DNA of 64,000 bases from positions 372,001 through 436,000 of the forward strand of contig NZ_JASSVS010000003.1 of assembly GCF_030250645.1 (NCBI RefSeq). Reading direction: 5' to 3'. Source of the DNA: Marinobacter azerbaijanicus. GTDB taxonomy: Bacteria; Pseudomonadota; Gammaproteobacteria; Pseudomonadales; Oleiphilaceae. Numbering within the stretch: the first letter of the stretch is position 1; every line of letters begins with the position of its first letter. A program made the translations under genes and the position numbers. Positions 54,810 to 63,120 of this stretch are shown piece by piece. The notes under the pieces were generated by a model, which saw only the letters and a program-made list of their open reading frames with translations, did no database searches and was not told where the DNA came from.

Positions 54810-55283
54810 ATGAGCAAGAACTTTATCGGTCTGGATACTGAGAAGACCCAGAAACTCGCGGATTCACTGAACGATCTGCTATCCAACTATCAGATTTTCT
54901 ACATGAACGTTCGCGGCTATCACTGGAACATAAAGGGTGACAACTTCTTCGAGTTGCACGCGAAATTCGAGGAGCTCTACGACGATCTGCTGCTGAAAAT
55001 CGATGAAATTGCAGAGCGGGTGCTGACTCTGGGCCACAGGCCGGCGCACGCTTACAGCACTTACATCGAGAAGTCGGAAGTGCCTGAGCGCAAGGACGTC
55101 GCCGATGGTAAAGATGCAGTAGAAAACATCGTCGAAAGTTTTGCCAAGCTGATTGGCAAACAGCGCGAGTTGCTGCACCTGGCCGGCGCTGCCGACGACG
55201 AGGGTACTGTGGCGCTGATGAGTGACTACATCTCCCAGCAGGAAAAAACAGTCTGGATGTATCGCAGCTACCTGGGTCACTAA
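54810..55283 (+). CDS. Dps/ferritin-like DNA-protection protein
   Basis: A 157-residue four-helix protein of the Dps family. The ferroxidase motif is visible as NVRGYHWNIKGDNFFELHAKFEELYDDLLLKIDEIAERVLTLG (His, His, Asp and Glu ligands at subunit interfaces). Dps dodecamers oxidise and store iron and protect DNA under oxidative or starvation stress. The N-terminus is short and has few Lys, so DNA binding is uncertain. A strong terminator follows. Confidence 0.93.
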   Translation: MSKNFIGLDTEKTQKLADSLNDLLSNYQIFYMNVRGYHWNIKGDNFFELHAKFEELYDDLLLKIDEIAERVLTLGHRPAHAYSTYIEKSEVPERKDVADGKDAVENIVESFAKLIGKQRELLHLAGAADDEGTVALMSDYISQQEKTVWMYRSYLGH

Positions 55284-55308
55284 GCCCCCGTAACTGAAGC
55301 AGCTTCAG

Positions 55309-55338
55309 AATGGCGACCCCGGGGTCGCCATTTTTTTG
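55309..55338 (+). terminator. intrinsic terminator after the Dps-like gene
   Basis: A perfect palindromic stem AATGGCGACCCC/GGGGTCGCCATT (55309-55332) is followed by a run of seven T. A smaller hairpin CTGAAG/CTTCAG precedes it. It ends the monocistronic Dps-like transcript. Confidence 0.9.
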
Positions 55339-55450
55339 GCTTTGACTTTATTGTGAAACAGTTCTGACTTAAAAGAGACGTCTTTCTGTCACCTCTTCTC
55401 CATAAAGTGTGTCGTTGACAACCACACGTGTAACCACAGAAGAGGCAACC

Positions 55451-57154
55451 ATGAAACTTCAGAAAACGCTCCTCTCAGCAGCAATTCTTACCACTGTTCT
55501 GGGGCTGACCGCCTGTGACGGCGATGACGGCAATGACGGCAACGACGGTGCTGCCGGCACCAGCCAGACCCTGATTGAACTGAACGTCCTTGGCAGCTAT
55601 GCCAGCGGAATCTTTGATGAGAGTGCCGCCGAGATTGTTGCCCATGATCCGGTCAATCAACGCTTATTCGTTATCAATGCCAATGATTCCACTGTGGATG
55701 TTCTGGACATCCAGGACCCGGAGCAACCGGTAAAGCTGGGAACCATTGATGCCACCGCCGAGGGAGCCTCTGCCAACAGTGTGGCGGTGTACGGGGATCT
55801 TGTAGCTGTGGCCATAGAAGCGGAGGTCAAGCAGGACACTGGCAAGGTGGTGTTCTACAACAGTACCGATCTGAACAAGGTGGGCGAAGTTGAGGTCGGG
55901 GCCCTGCCGGATATGGTGACCTTCACCCGTGATGGCCAGAAACTGCTTGTGGCCAACGAAGGTGAACCGAACGATGACTATACGGTGGACCCGGAAGGCT
56001 CTGTCAGCATTATTGATCTTTCTAACGGTGTTGCATCGGCTACTGTCACCACCGCCGGGTTTGCTGATTTCAATGGCCAGCAGACAGCACTGATGGGGAA
56101 GGGGCTGCGGGTATTCGGCCCGGGGGCGACTCTGGCAGAAGATATGGAGCCAGAGTATATCGCTGTGTCTATCGACAACACGAAAGCCTGGGTGGCTCTG
56201 CAGGAGAATAACGCGGTGGCGGAGCTGGATATCGAGGCAGGTGAAATCACTGCCATCGTCCCGCTGGGATTCAAGGACCACAGCCTGATTGGCAATGAGC
56301 TGGATGCGAGTAACGACGACAACCGTATCAATATTCGTAACTGGCCGGTCAGGGGCATGTACCAGCCCGATGCCATAGCCAGCTACGGTTTTAATGGCAA
56401 AACCTATTACATCACCGCCAACGAAGGTGATTCCCGGGACTATGACGGCTTTAGCGAAGAGTTTCGCGTTGCTGATCTCACGCTGGATGGTACTGCATTC
56501 CCCGATGCCGCAGAATTGCAGAAAGATGCCAACCTGGGCCGCCTGAATGTAACCTCCACTCTGGGCTTCGGTAGCTCCTGTGATCCGTCTGACCCTGCCA
56601 ATGTAAACCTGGTAGAGGGCGAATACGACAAGAGCTATGTGGAGGACAATTGTATCTACAGCGAGCTTTTTGCCTACGGCGCCCGCTCCTTTTCAATCTG
56701 GTCGGAAGATGGGAGGCGCGTGTTCGACAGTGGTAGCGAGTTCGAACGGATTACCGCCAGCCTGATCCCTGACAACTTCAACGGTCAGAACGACGAAAAC
56801 TCGTTTGATAACCGCTCCGACGACAAGGGCCCCGAGCCGGAAGCCGTTACTGTTGGCATCATCAACGGGCAGACGTTCGCTTTTATCGGCCTGGAGCGTG
56901 TGGGCGGCCTGATGGTGTACAACGTCACCAATCCCCAGAACCCGGAGTTCGTCCAGTATCTCAACAATCGTGATTTTTCAGCTTCCCAGGCGGATGTCGA
57001 GAATGGTATGGCCGGTGACCTGGGGCCTGAGGGGCTTACATTCATTGCCGCAGCCGACAGCCCCAATGGCAAACCGATGCTGGCTGTTGGCAACGAGGTA
57101 AGTGGCACAACGACTCTGTTCGGTATCGATGTGATCGAACTGTCTGCTGAATAG
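55451..57154 (+). CDS. choice-of-anchor I domain lipoprotein
   Basis: A 567-residue exported protein. The signal peptide ends in LGLTAC, a lipobox-like site, followed by an acidic DGDDGNDGNDG linker. The rest is a beta-propeller-like body with repeats such as VAHDPVNQRLFVINANDSTVDVLDIQDP, LLVANEGEPNDDYTVDPEGSVSIIDL, YYITANEGDSRDYDG and FAFIGLERVGGLMVYNV, which match the choice-of-anchor I family. Some members are annotated as phosphatase-like, but no catalytic motif is evident. The ATG at 55451 is chosen because it starts the signal peptide. It is bounded by terminators on both sides. Confidence 0.85.
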   Translation: MKLQKTLLSAAILTTVLGLTACDGDDGNDGNDGAAGTSQTLIELNVLGSYASGIFDESAAEIVAHDPVNQRLFVINANDSTVDVLDIQDPEQPVKLGTIDATAEGASANSVAVYGDLVAVAIEAEVKQDTGKVVFYNSTDLNKVGEVEVGALPDMVTFTRDGQKLLVANEGEPNDDYTVDPEGSVSIIDLSNGVASATVTTAGFADFNGQQTALMGKGLRVFGPGATLAEDMEPEYIAVSIDNTKAWVALQENNAVAELDIEAGEITAIVPLGFKDHSLIGNELDASNDDNRINIRNWPVRGMYQPDAIASYGFNGKTYYITANEGDSRDYDGFSEEFRVADLTLDGTAFPDAAELQKDANLGRLNVTSTLGFGSSCDPSDPANVNLVEGEYDKSYVEDNCIYSELFAYGARSFSIWSEDGRRVFDSGSEFERITASLIPDNFNGQNDENSFDNRSDDKGPEPEAVTVGIINGQTFAFIGLERVGGLMVYNVTNPQNPEFVQYLNNRDFSASQADVENGMAGDLGPEGLTFIAAADSPNGKPMLAVGNEVSGTTTLFGIDVIELSAE

Positions 57155-57173
57155 ACACACACGGTGTGCGATC

Positions 57174-57208
57174 AAACCGGAGCAGGCGTATGCCTGCTCC
57201 GGTTTTTT
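57174..57208. terminator. bidirectional terminator
   Basis: A 14-bp stem AAACCGGAGCAGGC/GCCTGCTCCGGTTT with loop GTAT is followed by T6 on the + strand and preceded by A residues that give a short U-run on the minus strand. It lies between the convergent choice-of-anchor gene and the flavoprotein gene and can serve both. Confidence 0.9.
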
Positions 57209-57212
57209 GCCT

Positions 57213-58346
57213 TCAGTCAGCCGCAGTGGCTGTTTCCAGTGGTGGCACCTGTTGATGGAGGAACCATTTCTCGGTGACCACCTTGCGGGTAAACCAGTGT
57301 GATCGCATCAGAGTGCTGGCCAGTGGCATCTTGACCCAGTCCGGTACCTGCCAGCCATGATCCTGGGAAACCGCGCGGTTTCCGAAACGGGCCGCAATGG
57401 CCTCGCCATAAGGCTGCAGTGACTGGGCGGAATAGTCCTCCCTGTCGCGGATGATGTCAGCGGCCATCAATGCGGACTCGATTGCGGGCCGGATGCCTTC
57501 ACCGCTCTGGGTATACGCCAGGCCGGCGGAATCACCAATCAGTAACAGGCCGTCATCCACCAGTGGCCGCTCTGCGTGGGCGTATAAAAGATAGGCATGG
57601 CCTTTGAACCGTCCGGGTAAGTCAGAGGGAATCCGCCCCTCTGACTTCATCTCCTCCACGAAGGCGTTCAGATGCTCACTCAGTTTGTGATTGTCCTCCC
57701 GACCAAGACCGATGTTGAGGAAATTCCCTTTACGGAATACCCATGCGTAGCCTTTGAGATCGCGGCAGAACCAGAGCTCGGGAGTGTCACCGCGGGCCTC
57801 ACAGACTTCGGCCTGCTGCGGCGTCATCTCGAATTCCACTTCCTTGGCGGCAACCACTGTCTCGTGGCTGCCCGGGCCGTCGCCAAGTAACTTTGCAACC
57901 GGGCAGAAATGTCCTCCGGCGCCGACAACCAAAGGCGCTTCCCAGGTGTCGTTGACCACCCAGTTGCCATCCCGGCGAACGATGGACTTGACCGGCGTTT
58001 TAAGTTGTTTCGGAGCCGTCACCCGGTCCAGCAGATAGGCATCGAACTCACAGCGCCTTATGCCATAGCTGACGATGTCGCCGTGGTCATTCTCTACGGC
58101 CGGTTGCCCCATCATGCCGATGCGAAATTGCCTGATGGGCTGGAGTGTGTGTCTGGCACCGTAATCATCCGTATCAATGTCCAGGCTCTTCATCACCGCA
58201 GGGGTGACCCACCCCGCACAGGTCTTGTCGCGTGGAAAGTCCTGCTTGTCGATAATGAGGATTCGTTTGCCACTGTCCTGAAGTGAGTGGGCCAGGGTTG
58301 ATCCTGCAGGCCCGGCACCTACGATGATCAGGTCATAATATTCCAT
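57213..58346 (-). CDS. geranylgeranyl-reductase-family flavoprotein
   Basis: A 377-residue FAD-dependent oxidoreductase. It begins YYDLIIVGAGPAGSTLAHSLQDSGKRILIIDKQDFPRDKTCAGWVTP, the Rossmann fold and the PRDKxCxG motif of the geranylgeranyl reductase group, with LLIGDSAGLAYTQSGEGIRPAIESALMAAD as the second FAD motif. Family members reduce isoprenoid or lipid double bonds or hydroxylate them. The ATG at 58346 has GGAGG 7 nt upstream and overlaps the stop of the CFA synthase gene as TGATG, so the two are translationally coupled. The substrate is probably membrane lipid, by inference from that link. Confidence 0.85.
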   Translation of the reverse strand: MEYYDLIIVGAGPAGSTLAHSLQDSGKRILIIDKQDFPRDKTCAGWVTPAVMKSLDIDTDDYGARHTLQPIRQFRIGMMGQPAVENDHGDIVSYGIRRCEFDAYLLDRVTAPKQLKTPVKSIVRRDGNWVVNDTWEAPLVVGAGGHFCPVAKLLGDGPGSHETVVAAKEVEFEMTPQQAEVCEARGDTPELWFCRDLKGYAWVFRKGNFLNIGLGREDNHKLSEHLNAFVEEMKSEGRIPSDLPGRFKGHAYLLYAHAERPLVDDGLLLIGDSAGLAYTQSGEGIRPAIESALMAADIIRDREDYSAQSLQPYGEAIAARFGNRAVSQDHGWQVPDWVKMPLASTLMRSHWFTRKVVTEKWFLHQQVPPLETATAAD

Positions 58347-59668
58347 CAGTACGCCTCCGGGGCAGCGGTGGTCGTGTAGATGTCTTTTCGGCTTTGCGGC
58401 AGCTGGTTGTTTTCGCCGTGGGTGAAGAGAACCTGGAACAGTTGCAGTGAGCCTGCCCGAAAGGCTGCAATGGAGCCGGCGAGGTACATTTCCCAAGCAC
58501 GGGCAAAGTGCTCATCATACATTTCCGTGACCTTGTCCGTGTTATTTCTGAACCGCTCCATCCAGTGAGTCAGGGTCTGTGCGTAGTGCAGTCTCAGATT
58601 CTCCACATCCAGCACCGAGAAATCCCCATGCTCGCAAATGCCCATGAACTCCGAAATGCTGGGTGGATAGGCGCCGGGGAAAATACGTTTCTCGATCCAG
58701 GCGTTCATCAGCATCGGGCGGTTGCGCCCAATGCTGTGCAGCAGTGCCAGGCCACCTGGTTTGAGCGAGCGGCGAATCAGTTCTGAAAGCGCCTGATAGT
58801 TTTCCTTGCCGACATGCTCGAGCATACCTATGGATACGAAGGCATCGTATTGCCCGCTGATATTGCGGTAGTCGTCCTCGACGTAATCAATCAGATGGTC
58901 CAGTTGCTGGCGACTGGCTTCTTTCCGGGCATAGGCAAGCTGTTCTTTGGAAATATTGTAGGAATGGACCTTTACGCCATAGTTCCGGGCCATGTAGCGA
59001 GCCAGGCCGCCCCAGCCACAGCCGGCTTCAACCACGGTCATGCCAGGTTTCAGCCTCAGCTTGCGACAGACGTGTTCCAGCTTCGCGAGTTGTGCCTGCT
59101 CGAGGGTCAGATCCGGTGTTTCGTAATAAGCGCAGGTGTATTGCATTTCTGCCTGATCCAGCCAGAGCTGGTAAAACTCGTTGCCCAGGTCGTAGTGGTG
59201 ATGAATGTTTTCTTTGGCCTCGGAGAGGCCAGTGGACCGGGGGTTGTGATTGCGCCAAAGGGTTTCCAGCCATTTCGGCCACTGTTTACGCGCTTGATGA
59301 ACGGAGCGATAGAGCGCTTCCATCAACTCCGGAAGATCGCCGTCCACCTGCAATCTGCCCGCAGCATAGAGGTCGCCGAAAGCCAGGTTCGGGTTGGTAA
59401 CCAGGGCGAATAGCGCTTTCGGGTCGGTGAGGGTCAGGGTAAAGCGTGCCTGTCCCTCTTCAGGCTCAATCAGCTCGCCATTCCATAACTGAAACCGCAC
59501 CGGCGGGGAGCCAGCCATGCGCATGAGTTTGGCGACCAGCCAGCGTTCATAGCTATGGGGTTCCCTGTCAGCCTGCTGTTCTTCCAGGGGCAGTGTCAGC
59601 AGGTGTGGCCTTTCCTCCCGACGGTCGTCGGTTGGAGCGGAAGTCTTCCTCGCGGTGCTTTGATTCAT
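58346..59668 (-). CDS. cfa: cyclopropane-fatty-acyl-phospholipid synthase family methyltransferase
   Basis: A 440-residue SAM-dependent methyltransferase. It shows the SAM loop VVEAGCGWGGLARYMARNYGVKVHSYNISKEQ, FVSIGMLEHVGKENYQ, and the C-terminal MYLAGSIAAFRAGSLQLFQVLFTHG typical of Cfa. The N-terminal lipid-binding part is present (FGDLYAAGRLQVDGDLPELMEALY). It normally adds methylene to cis double bonds of membrane phospholipids. Coupling to a flavoprotein leaves open a different final product such as a methyl-branched acyl chain. Confidence 0.9.
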   Translation of the reverse strand: MNQSTARKTSAPTDDRREERPHLLTLPLEEQQADREPHSYERWLVAKLMRMAGSPPVRFQLWNGELIEPEEGQARFTLTLTDPKALFALVTNPNLAFGDLYAAGRLQVDGDLPELMEALYRSVHQARKQWPKWLETLWRNHNPRSTGLSEAKENIHHHYDLGNEFYQLWLDQAEMQYTCAYYETPDLTLEQAQLAKLEHVCRKLRLKPGMTVVEAGCGWGGLARYMARNYGVKVHSYNISKEQLAYARKEASRQQLDHLIDYVEDDYRNISGQYDAFVSIGMLEHVGKENYQALSELIRRSLKPGGLALLHSIGRNRPMLMNAWIEKRIFPGAYPPSISEFMGICEHGDFSVLDVENLRLHYAQTLTHWMERFRNNTDKVTEMYDEHFARAWEMYLAGSIAAFRAGSLQLFQVLFTHGENNQLPQSRKDIYTTTAAPEAY

Positions 59669-59873
59669 GGATATATGCCTCCCTTTCGCATCTGGCGAAT
59701 CACGGGCTCTGGCCGACCATTCCGGTCAACGGTGATTCAGCATCAGGGCGTGTCCCGAAGTCACAGCTGAGAATCGCCTGTCTCCCTCCAGTATAGAAAA
59801 CAAGTGGATTTTGTCATATCCGGAGGTGAATTCAGGGGGGTAATGGCATTAACGGATGGGAAGGGAAAACGGA

Positions 59874-59896
59874 ATGCCGGGGCGGTGAAGCCCCGG
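59874..59896 (-). terminator. probable terminator of the TRAP operon
   Basis: On the minus strand CCGGGGC-TTCACC-GCCCCGG (59876-59895) forms a strong stem downstream of dctM, followed after a few bases by CGTTTTCCC. The U-run is short and displaced, so termination may be partial. The 255-bp gap up to the CFA synthase start shows no gene. Confidence 0.5.
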
Positions 59897-59923
59897 TATA
59901 GGTTGCCGTCAGTAGGGCATGGA

Positions 59924-61219
59924 TCAGTAGGACGCACTCATGCCAAACCACCCCGGGAAGATGACAATCATCGCCAGAACGAGTACCTGCATCAGGATGA
60001 ACGGTAGCACCCCTTTGTAGATATCCGTGGTTCGTACCCCAGGGGGCGACACCCCTTTAAGATAGAACAGACTGAACCCGAATGGAGGAGTCAGGAAGCT
60101 GGTTTGCAGGTTCATGGCAATCAGGATAGCGAACCACAGCATGTTGATACCCAGCGCTTCTGCCACCGGGGCCAGGATGGGCACGATAATGAATGAGATT
60201 TCTACAAAGTCGATGAAGAAACCCAGCACCAGGATAACCAGCATGGCCAGGATGATGAAGCCCCATTTTTCGCCAGGAAGCTGCAGCAACCACTCTTCCA
60301 GCAGGTAATCGCCACCGGTGTAGCTGAATACCATGGAAAACGCGGTGGCACCCACCAGAATTGCGAACACCATCGCAGTAACCTTGACCGTATCCTTTGA
60401 CGCGTCCCACACCATCTTGAATGAGAACTGGCGGTAGATGATCGCCAATACGATCGCACCAATGCCACCAAGCGCGGACGACTCTGTGGGTGTGGCAATG
60501 CCTGCGAAGATGGAGCCAAGAACAACAACAATCAGTGCCAGAGGCGGGATAATCGCAAGCAGGGCCGCGAAGATTTCCCGCTTCCGGGAAAGACCGCTGT
60601 CATCCGGCATGGCGGGTGCCATTTGCGGCTGGAAACGGGTCAGCACCAGAATATAGACAATGTACAGCCCTACCAGGACCACACCCGGGATCACCGCCGC
60701 CTTGAACAGATCACCCACCGGCAGGCCCAGGACGTCGCCAAGAATAATCAGGATAATCGAAGGCGGAACAATCTGGCCAAGCGTGCCGGCAGCACAGATG
60801 GTGCCTGTAGCAAGCCGTTTGTCGTAATCATGGGCGAGCATGACCGGCAGTGAGATCAGGCCCATGGCGACAACGCTGGCACCAACCACACCAGTTGAGG
60901 CAGCAAGGAGGGCCCCCACCAGGATGGTGGAAATGGCCAGCCCGCCGGGCAGTCCGCCAAACAGGCGCCCCATGGAGGTGAGCAGCTGCTCGGCCAGCTT
61001 TGTGCGCTGCAGGACCACCCCCATAAAGATGAAGAGCGGAACCGCCATCAGGACAGTGTTCTGCATCACGCTCATGATGCGGTAGGGCATGAAGGCAAAA
61101 AGATCCATGCCTTCGGAGAACACGCCGAAAAACAGGGCCACACCACCAAAGGTAAAGGCAACCGGAAACCCCAGCATCAGCAGAAACAACGCGGCTACAA
61201 ACATAATCATACCGATCAT
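59924..61219 (-). CDS. dctM: TRAP transporter large permease DctM
   Basis: A 431-residue inner-membrane protein with about twelve helices. Family marks include FPVAFTFGGVALFFG, the segment PLFIFMGVVLQRTKLAEQLLTSMGRLFGGLPGGLAISTILVGALLAASTGVVGASVVAMG and IVPPSIILIILG. DctM uses the sodium gradient to bring in ligand delivered by DctP. The start overlaps dctQ by 4 bp. Confidence 0.94.
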   Translation of the reverse strand: MIGMIMFVAALFLLMLGFPVAFTFGGVALFFGVFSEGMDLFAFMPYRIMSVMQNTVLMAVPLFIFMGVVLQRTKLAEQLLTSMGRLFGGLPGGLAISTILVGALLAASTGVVGASVVAMGLISLPVMLAHDYDKRLATGTICAAGTLGQIVPPSIILIILGDVLGLPVGDLFKAAVIPGVVLVGLYIVYILVLTRFQPQMAPAMPDDSGLSRKREIFAALLAIIPPLALIVVVLGSIFAGIATPTESSALGGIGAIVLAIIYRQFSFKMVWDASKDTVKVTAMVFAILVGATAFSMVFSYTGGDYLLEEWLLQLPGEKWGFIILAMLVILVLGFFIDFVEISFIIVPILAPVAEALGINMLWFAILIAMNLQTSFLTPPFGFSLFYLKGVSPPGVRTTDIYKGVLPFILMQVLVLAMIVIFPGWFGMSASY

Positions 61220-61761
61220 GCGAGACCCTCCGCGCCATGCTTGGGTTCGTAAGTCTTCTCGCCGGAAAGCACACGTATGGCGTGGGTCACCATGTTGAGC
61301 CCAGCTATTGCCGTAAAGACGGCGGAGATCGGAATCACGCTCTTTATTATCCAGCGGTGGGGGAGGCCGCCCGGGTCGCCACTGCCTTCACCCATCCTGT
61401 AAGACTCAACGGCGAAGTCATAGCCGTAATGCCAGATGAGATAGGAGAACGGGATAACAAAGATAACAGCACCAATCATGTTGACCCAGGCCTTGGTTTT
61501 GTCGCTCCAGCGGGTATAGAAAACGTCTACCCGGACATGACCATCGGTGCGCAGCGCATAGGGAATCCCAAGCAGAAACACCACCGAGTAAAGGTGCCAT
61601 TCCATTTCCTGCATGCCGATTGAAACTTCATTGAAAGCGTAGCGCGCCACCACATCATAAAAGACGTTACCGGCCATCAGTATCATTGCGGCACAGGCCA
61701 CCCAGCCACAAAAGATGGACAGCCATGCCAGGCCTTCGTCCAGCTTGATAATCCAACGCAT
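61216..61761 (-). CDS. dctQ: TRAP transporter small permease DctQ
   Basis: A 181-residue inner-membrane protein with four helices (for example LAWLSIFCGWVACAAMILMAGNVFYDVVARYAF). The family motif NEVSIGMQEMEWHLYSVVFLLGIPYALRTDGHVRVDVFY is well preserved. It forms the membrane unit with DctM. It lies 101 bp after dctP, with a hairpin in between, and overlaps dctM by 4 bp. Confidence 0.93.
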   Translation of the reverse strand: MRWIIKLDEGLAWLSIFCGWVACAAMILMAGNVFYDVVARYAFNEVSIGMQEMEWHLYSVVFLLGIPYALRTDGHVRVDVFYTRWSDKTKAWVNMIGAVIFVIPFSYLIWHYGYDFAVESYRMGEGSGDPGGLPHRWIIKSVIPISAVFTAIAGLNMVTHAIRVLSGEKTYEPKHGAEGLA

Positions 61762-61812
61762 TGATTGTCCTCCGCCAACTGAGCTGGCGATTTTTCAGTT
61801 GCTATAAACGAC

Positions 61813-61843
61813 AAAACCGGGACCACCTGAAGAGCGATCCCGG
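61813..61843 (-). terminator. hairpin between dctP and dctQ
   Basis: On the minus strand a 6-bp GC stem CCGGGA/TCCCGG (61838-61843 and 61817-61822) is followed by TTTTG. The short stem suggests partial termination. It could also protect the dctP 3' end so that the binding protein exceeds the permease in amount. Confidence 0.5.
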
Positions 61844-61862
61844 CTCCGTTTCAGCCTATATC

Positions 61863-62939
61863 TTACTCGACTTCTGCCATCGTGTTGAGATAGGCGCGCT
61901 CTGAAATGTTCGTGTAGGCGCGGCTCTTCTCGAGATATTCTTCCTGGGACTTCACGATTCGTGCTGCCTGCTCGTTCTCTTCGGCAGCCTCGTCCAGAAG
62001 TTTCTCGTTGGCTTTATACATAGCCTGGAAGATGTCGTTCGGGAACTGCTTGATCTCCACGTTCGGGTATTCTTCCCTGATATTTGCCCAGGCCTCTGCG
62101 TTGGCATGCTGTGAGTGAACCAGCATGTCGTAGGACGCTGTGCGCATCGCTATGCGCATGATTTCCTGGAGGTCTGCGGGCAGTTTATCCCATACCTTCT
62201 TGTTGACCAGAAACTGCAGCTCGGTGGCAGGCTCATGCCAGCCGGTGTAGTAGTAATCAGCGATCTGCTGGAAACCAAGGCGCAGATCCAGTGCCGGGCC
62301 TACCCATTCCACTGCATCAATGGTGTTGCGTTCCAGAGCGGTGTAAAGCTCGCCTGGAGGAATGTTCGTCGGGTTGACGCCGACTTCCGCGAAGACTTCG
62401 CCCGCGAAGCCCGGAATACGCATTTTCAGGCCATCCAGGTCATCCAGTGACTTGATTTCCTTGCGGAACCAACCACCCATCTGGACGCCGGTGTTGCCGC
62501 CGGGGAAGGAGAGCATGTTGTGTGGTTCATACACTTCCTGCATCAGCTCCATGCCGCCACCGTGGTAAAACCAGGCGTATTGTTCCATGGCGTTCATGCC
62601 GAAGGGCATGCTGGTGAAAAACAGGGTGTTGGGGACCTTTCCCTTCCAGTAGTAGGAAGCGGAGTGCCCCATGTCGTACTGGCCGGCCTTGACCATATCA
62701 AACACACCCAGAGGGGCTTTGTGCTTGTTGGCGGAATCAATGCGTACCTTGAGCCGTCCGTCGGACATTTTTTCGACGCGCTCGGCGAAGTTTTTGGTGG
62801 TGTCACCAAAGATTGGAAAGTTGGGCCCCCAGGTTTCTGCCAGGCGCAGTGTAAAGGTTTCTTGAGCGAGGGCTTGTGTGGAAGCAAAGGTGGTTGCTAC
62901 AGCCAGCACAGCCGCGGATAGAACAGAACGGATCTTCAT
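61863..62939 (-). CDS. dctP: TRAP transporter solute-binding protein DctP
   Basis: A 358-residue periplasmic receptor. A signal peptide (MKIRSVLSAAVLAVATTFASTQALAQ) precedes the mature sequence FTLRLAETWGPNFPIFGDTTKNFAERVEKMSDGRLKVRI. GLKMRIPGFAGEVFAEVGVNPTNIPPGELYTALERNTIDAVEWVGP has the conserved Arg that holds the ligand carboxylate in this family. It resembles the subgroup for 2-oxoacids or lactate/mannitol-type ligands; the ligand is not certain. The ATG at 62939 is chosen by the signal peptide. Confidence 0.92.
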   Translation of the reverse strand: MKIRSVLSAAVLAVATTFASTQALAQETFTLRLAETWGPNFPIFGDTTKNFAERVEKMSDGRLKVRIDSANKHKAPLGVFDMVKAGQYDMGHSASYYWKGKVPNTLFFTSMPFGMNAMEQYAWFYHGGGMELMQEVYEPHNMLSFPGGNTGVQMGGWFRKEIKSLDDLDGLKMRIPGFAGEVFAEVGVNPTNIPPGELYTALERNTIDAVEWVGPALDLRLGFQQIADYYYTGWHEPATELQFLVNKKVWDKLPADLQEIMRIAMRTASYDMLVHSQHANAEAWANIREEYPNVEIKQFPNDIFQAMYKANEKLLDEAAEENEQAARIVKSQEEYLEKSRAYTNISERAYLNTMAEVE

Positions 62940-63062
62940 TGCTCTTCTAGCCTCTTTTGTCGTTGTTTTGGTAAGAGCCCCTCCCATTTTGGGATGAGTA
63001 ACTCTTTACTGTAGGCCAACTTAGCAATAATCGACAGCCAACGGAATGAAAAACCGGTGTCT

Positions 63063-63080
63063 CTAAGACCTAGGTCTTAG
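63063..63080. promoter_or_regulatory. 18-bp perfect palindrome upstream of dctP
   Basis: CTAAGACCTAGGTCTTAG is a perfect palindrome centred 133 bp before the dctP start and 41 bp after the radical SAM gene stop. Perfect symmetry, the rare central CCTAGG and the lack of a T-run favour a dimeric-regulator operator over a terminator. No regulator gene is adjacent. Confidence 0.55.
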
Positions 63081-63120
63081 CCCCTGTTGCCGTTTTTTAC
63101 TACCCCGGTGCGGGATAATG

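Noticed and set aside
63000..63060. Sigma54 promoter for the TRAP operon (TTGGC...TTGCT)
   Set aside because: The distance between the GG and GC elements is 12 bp rather than 10, which is not tolerated by sigma54.
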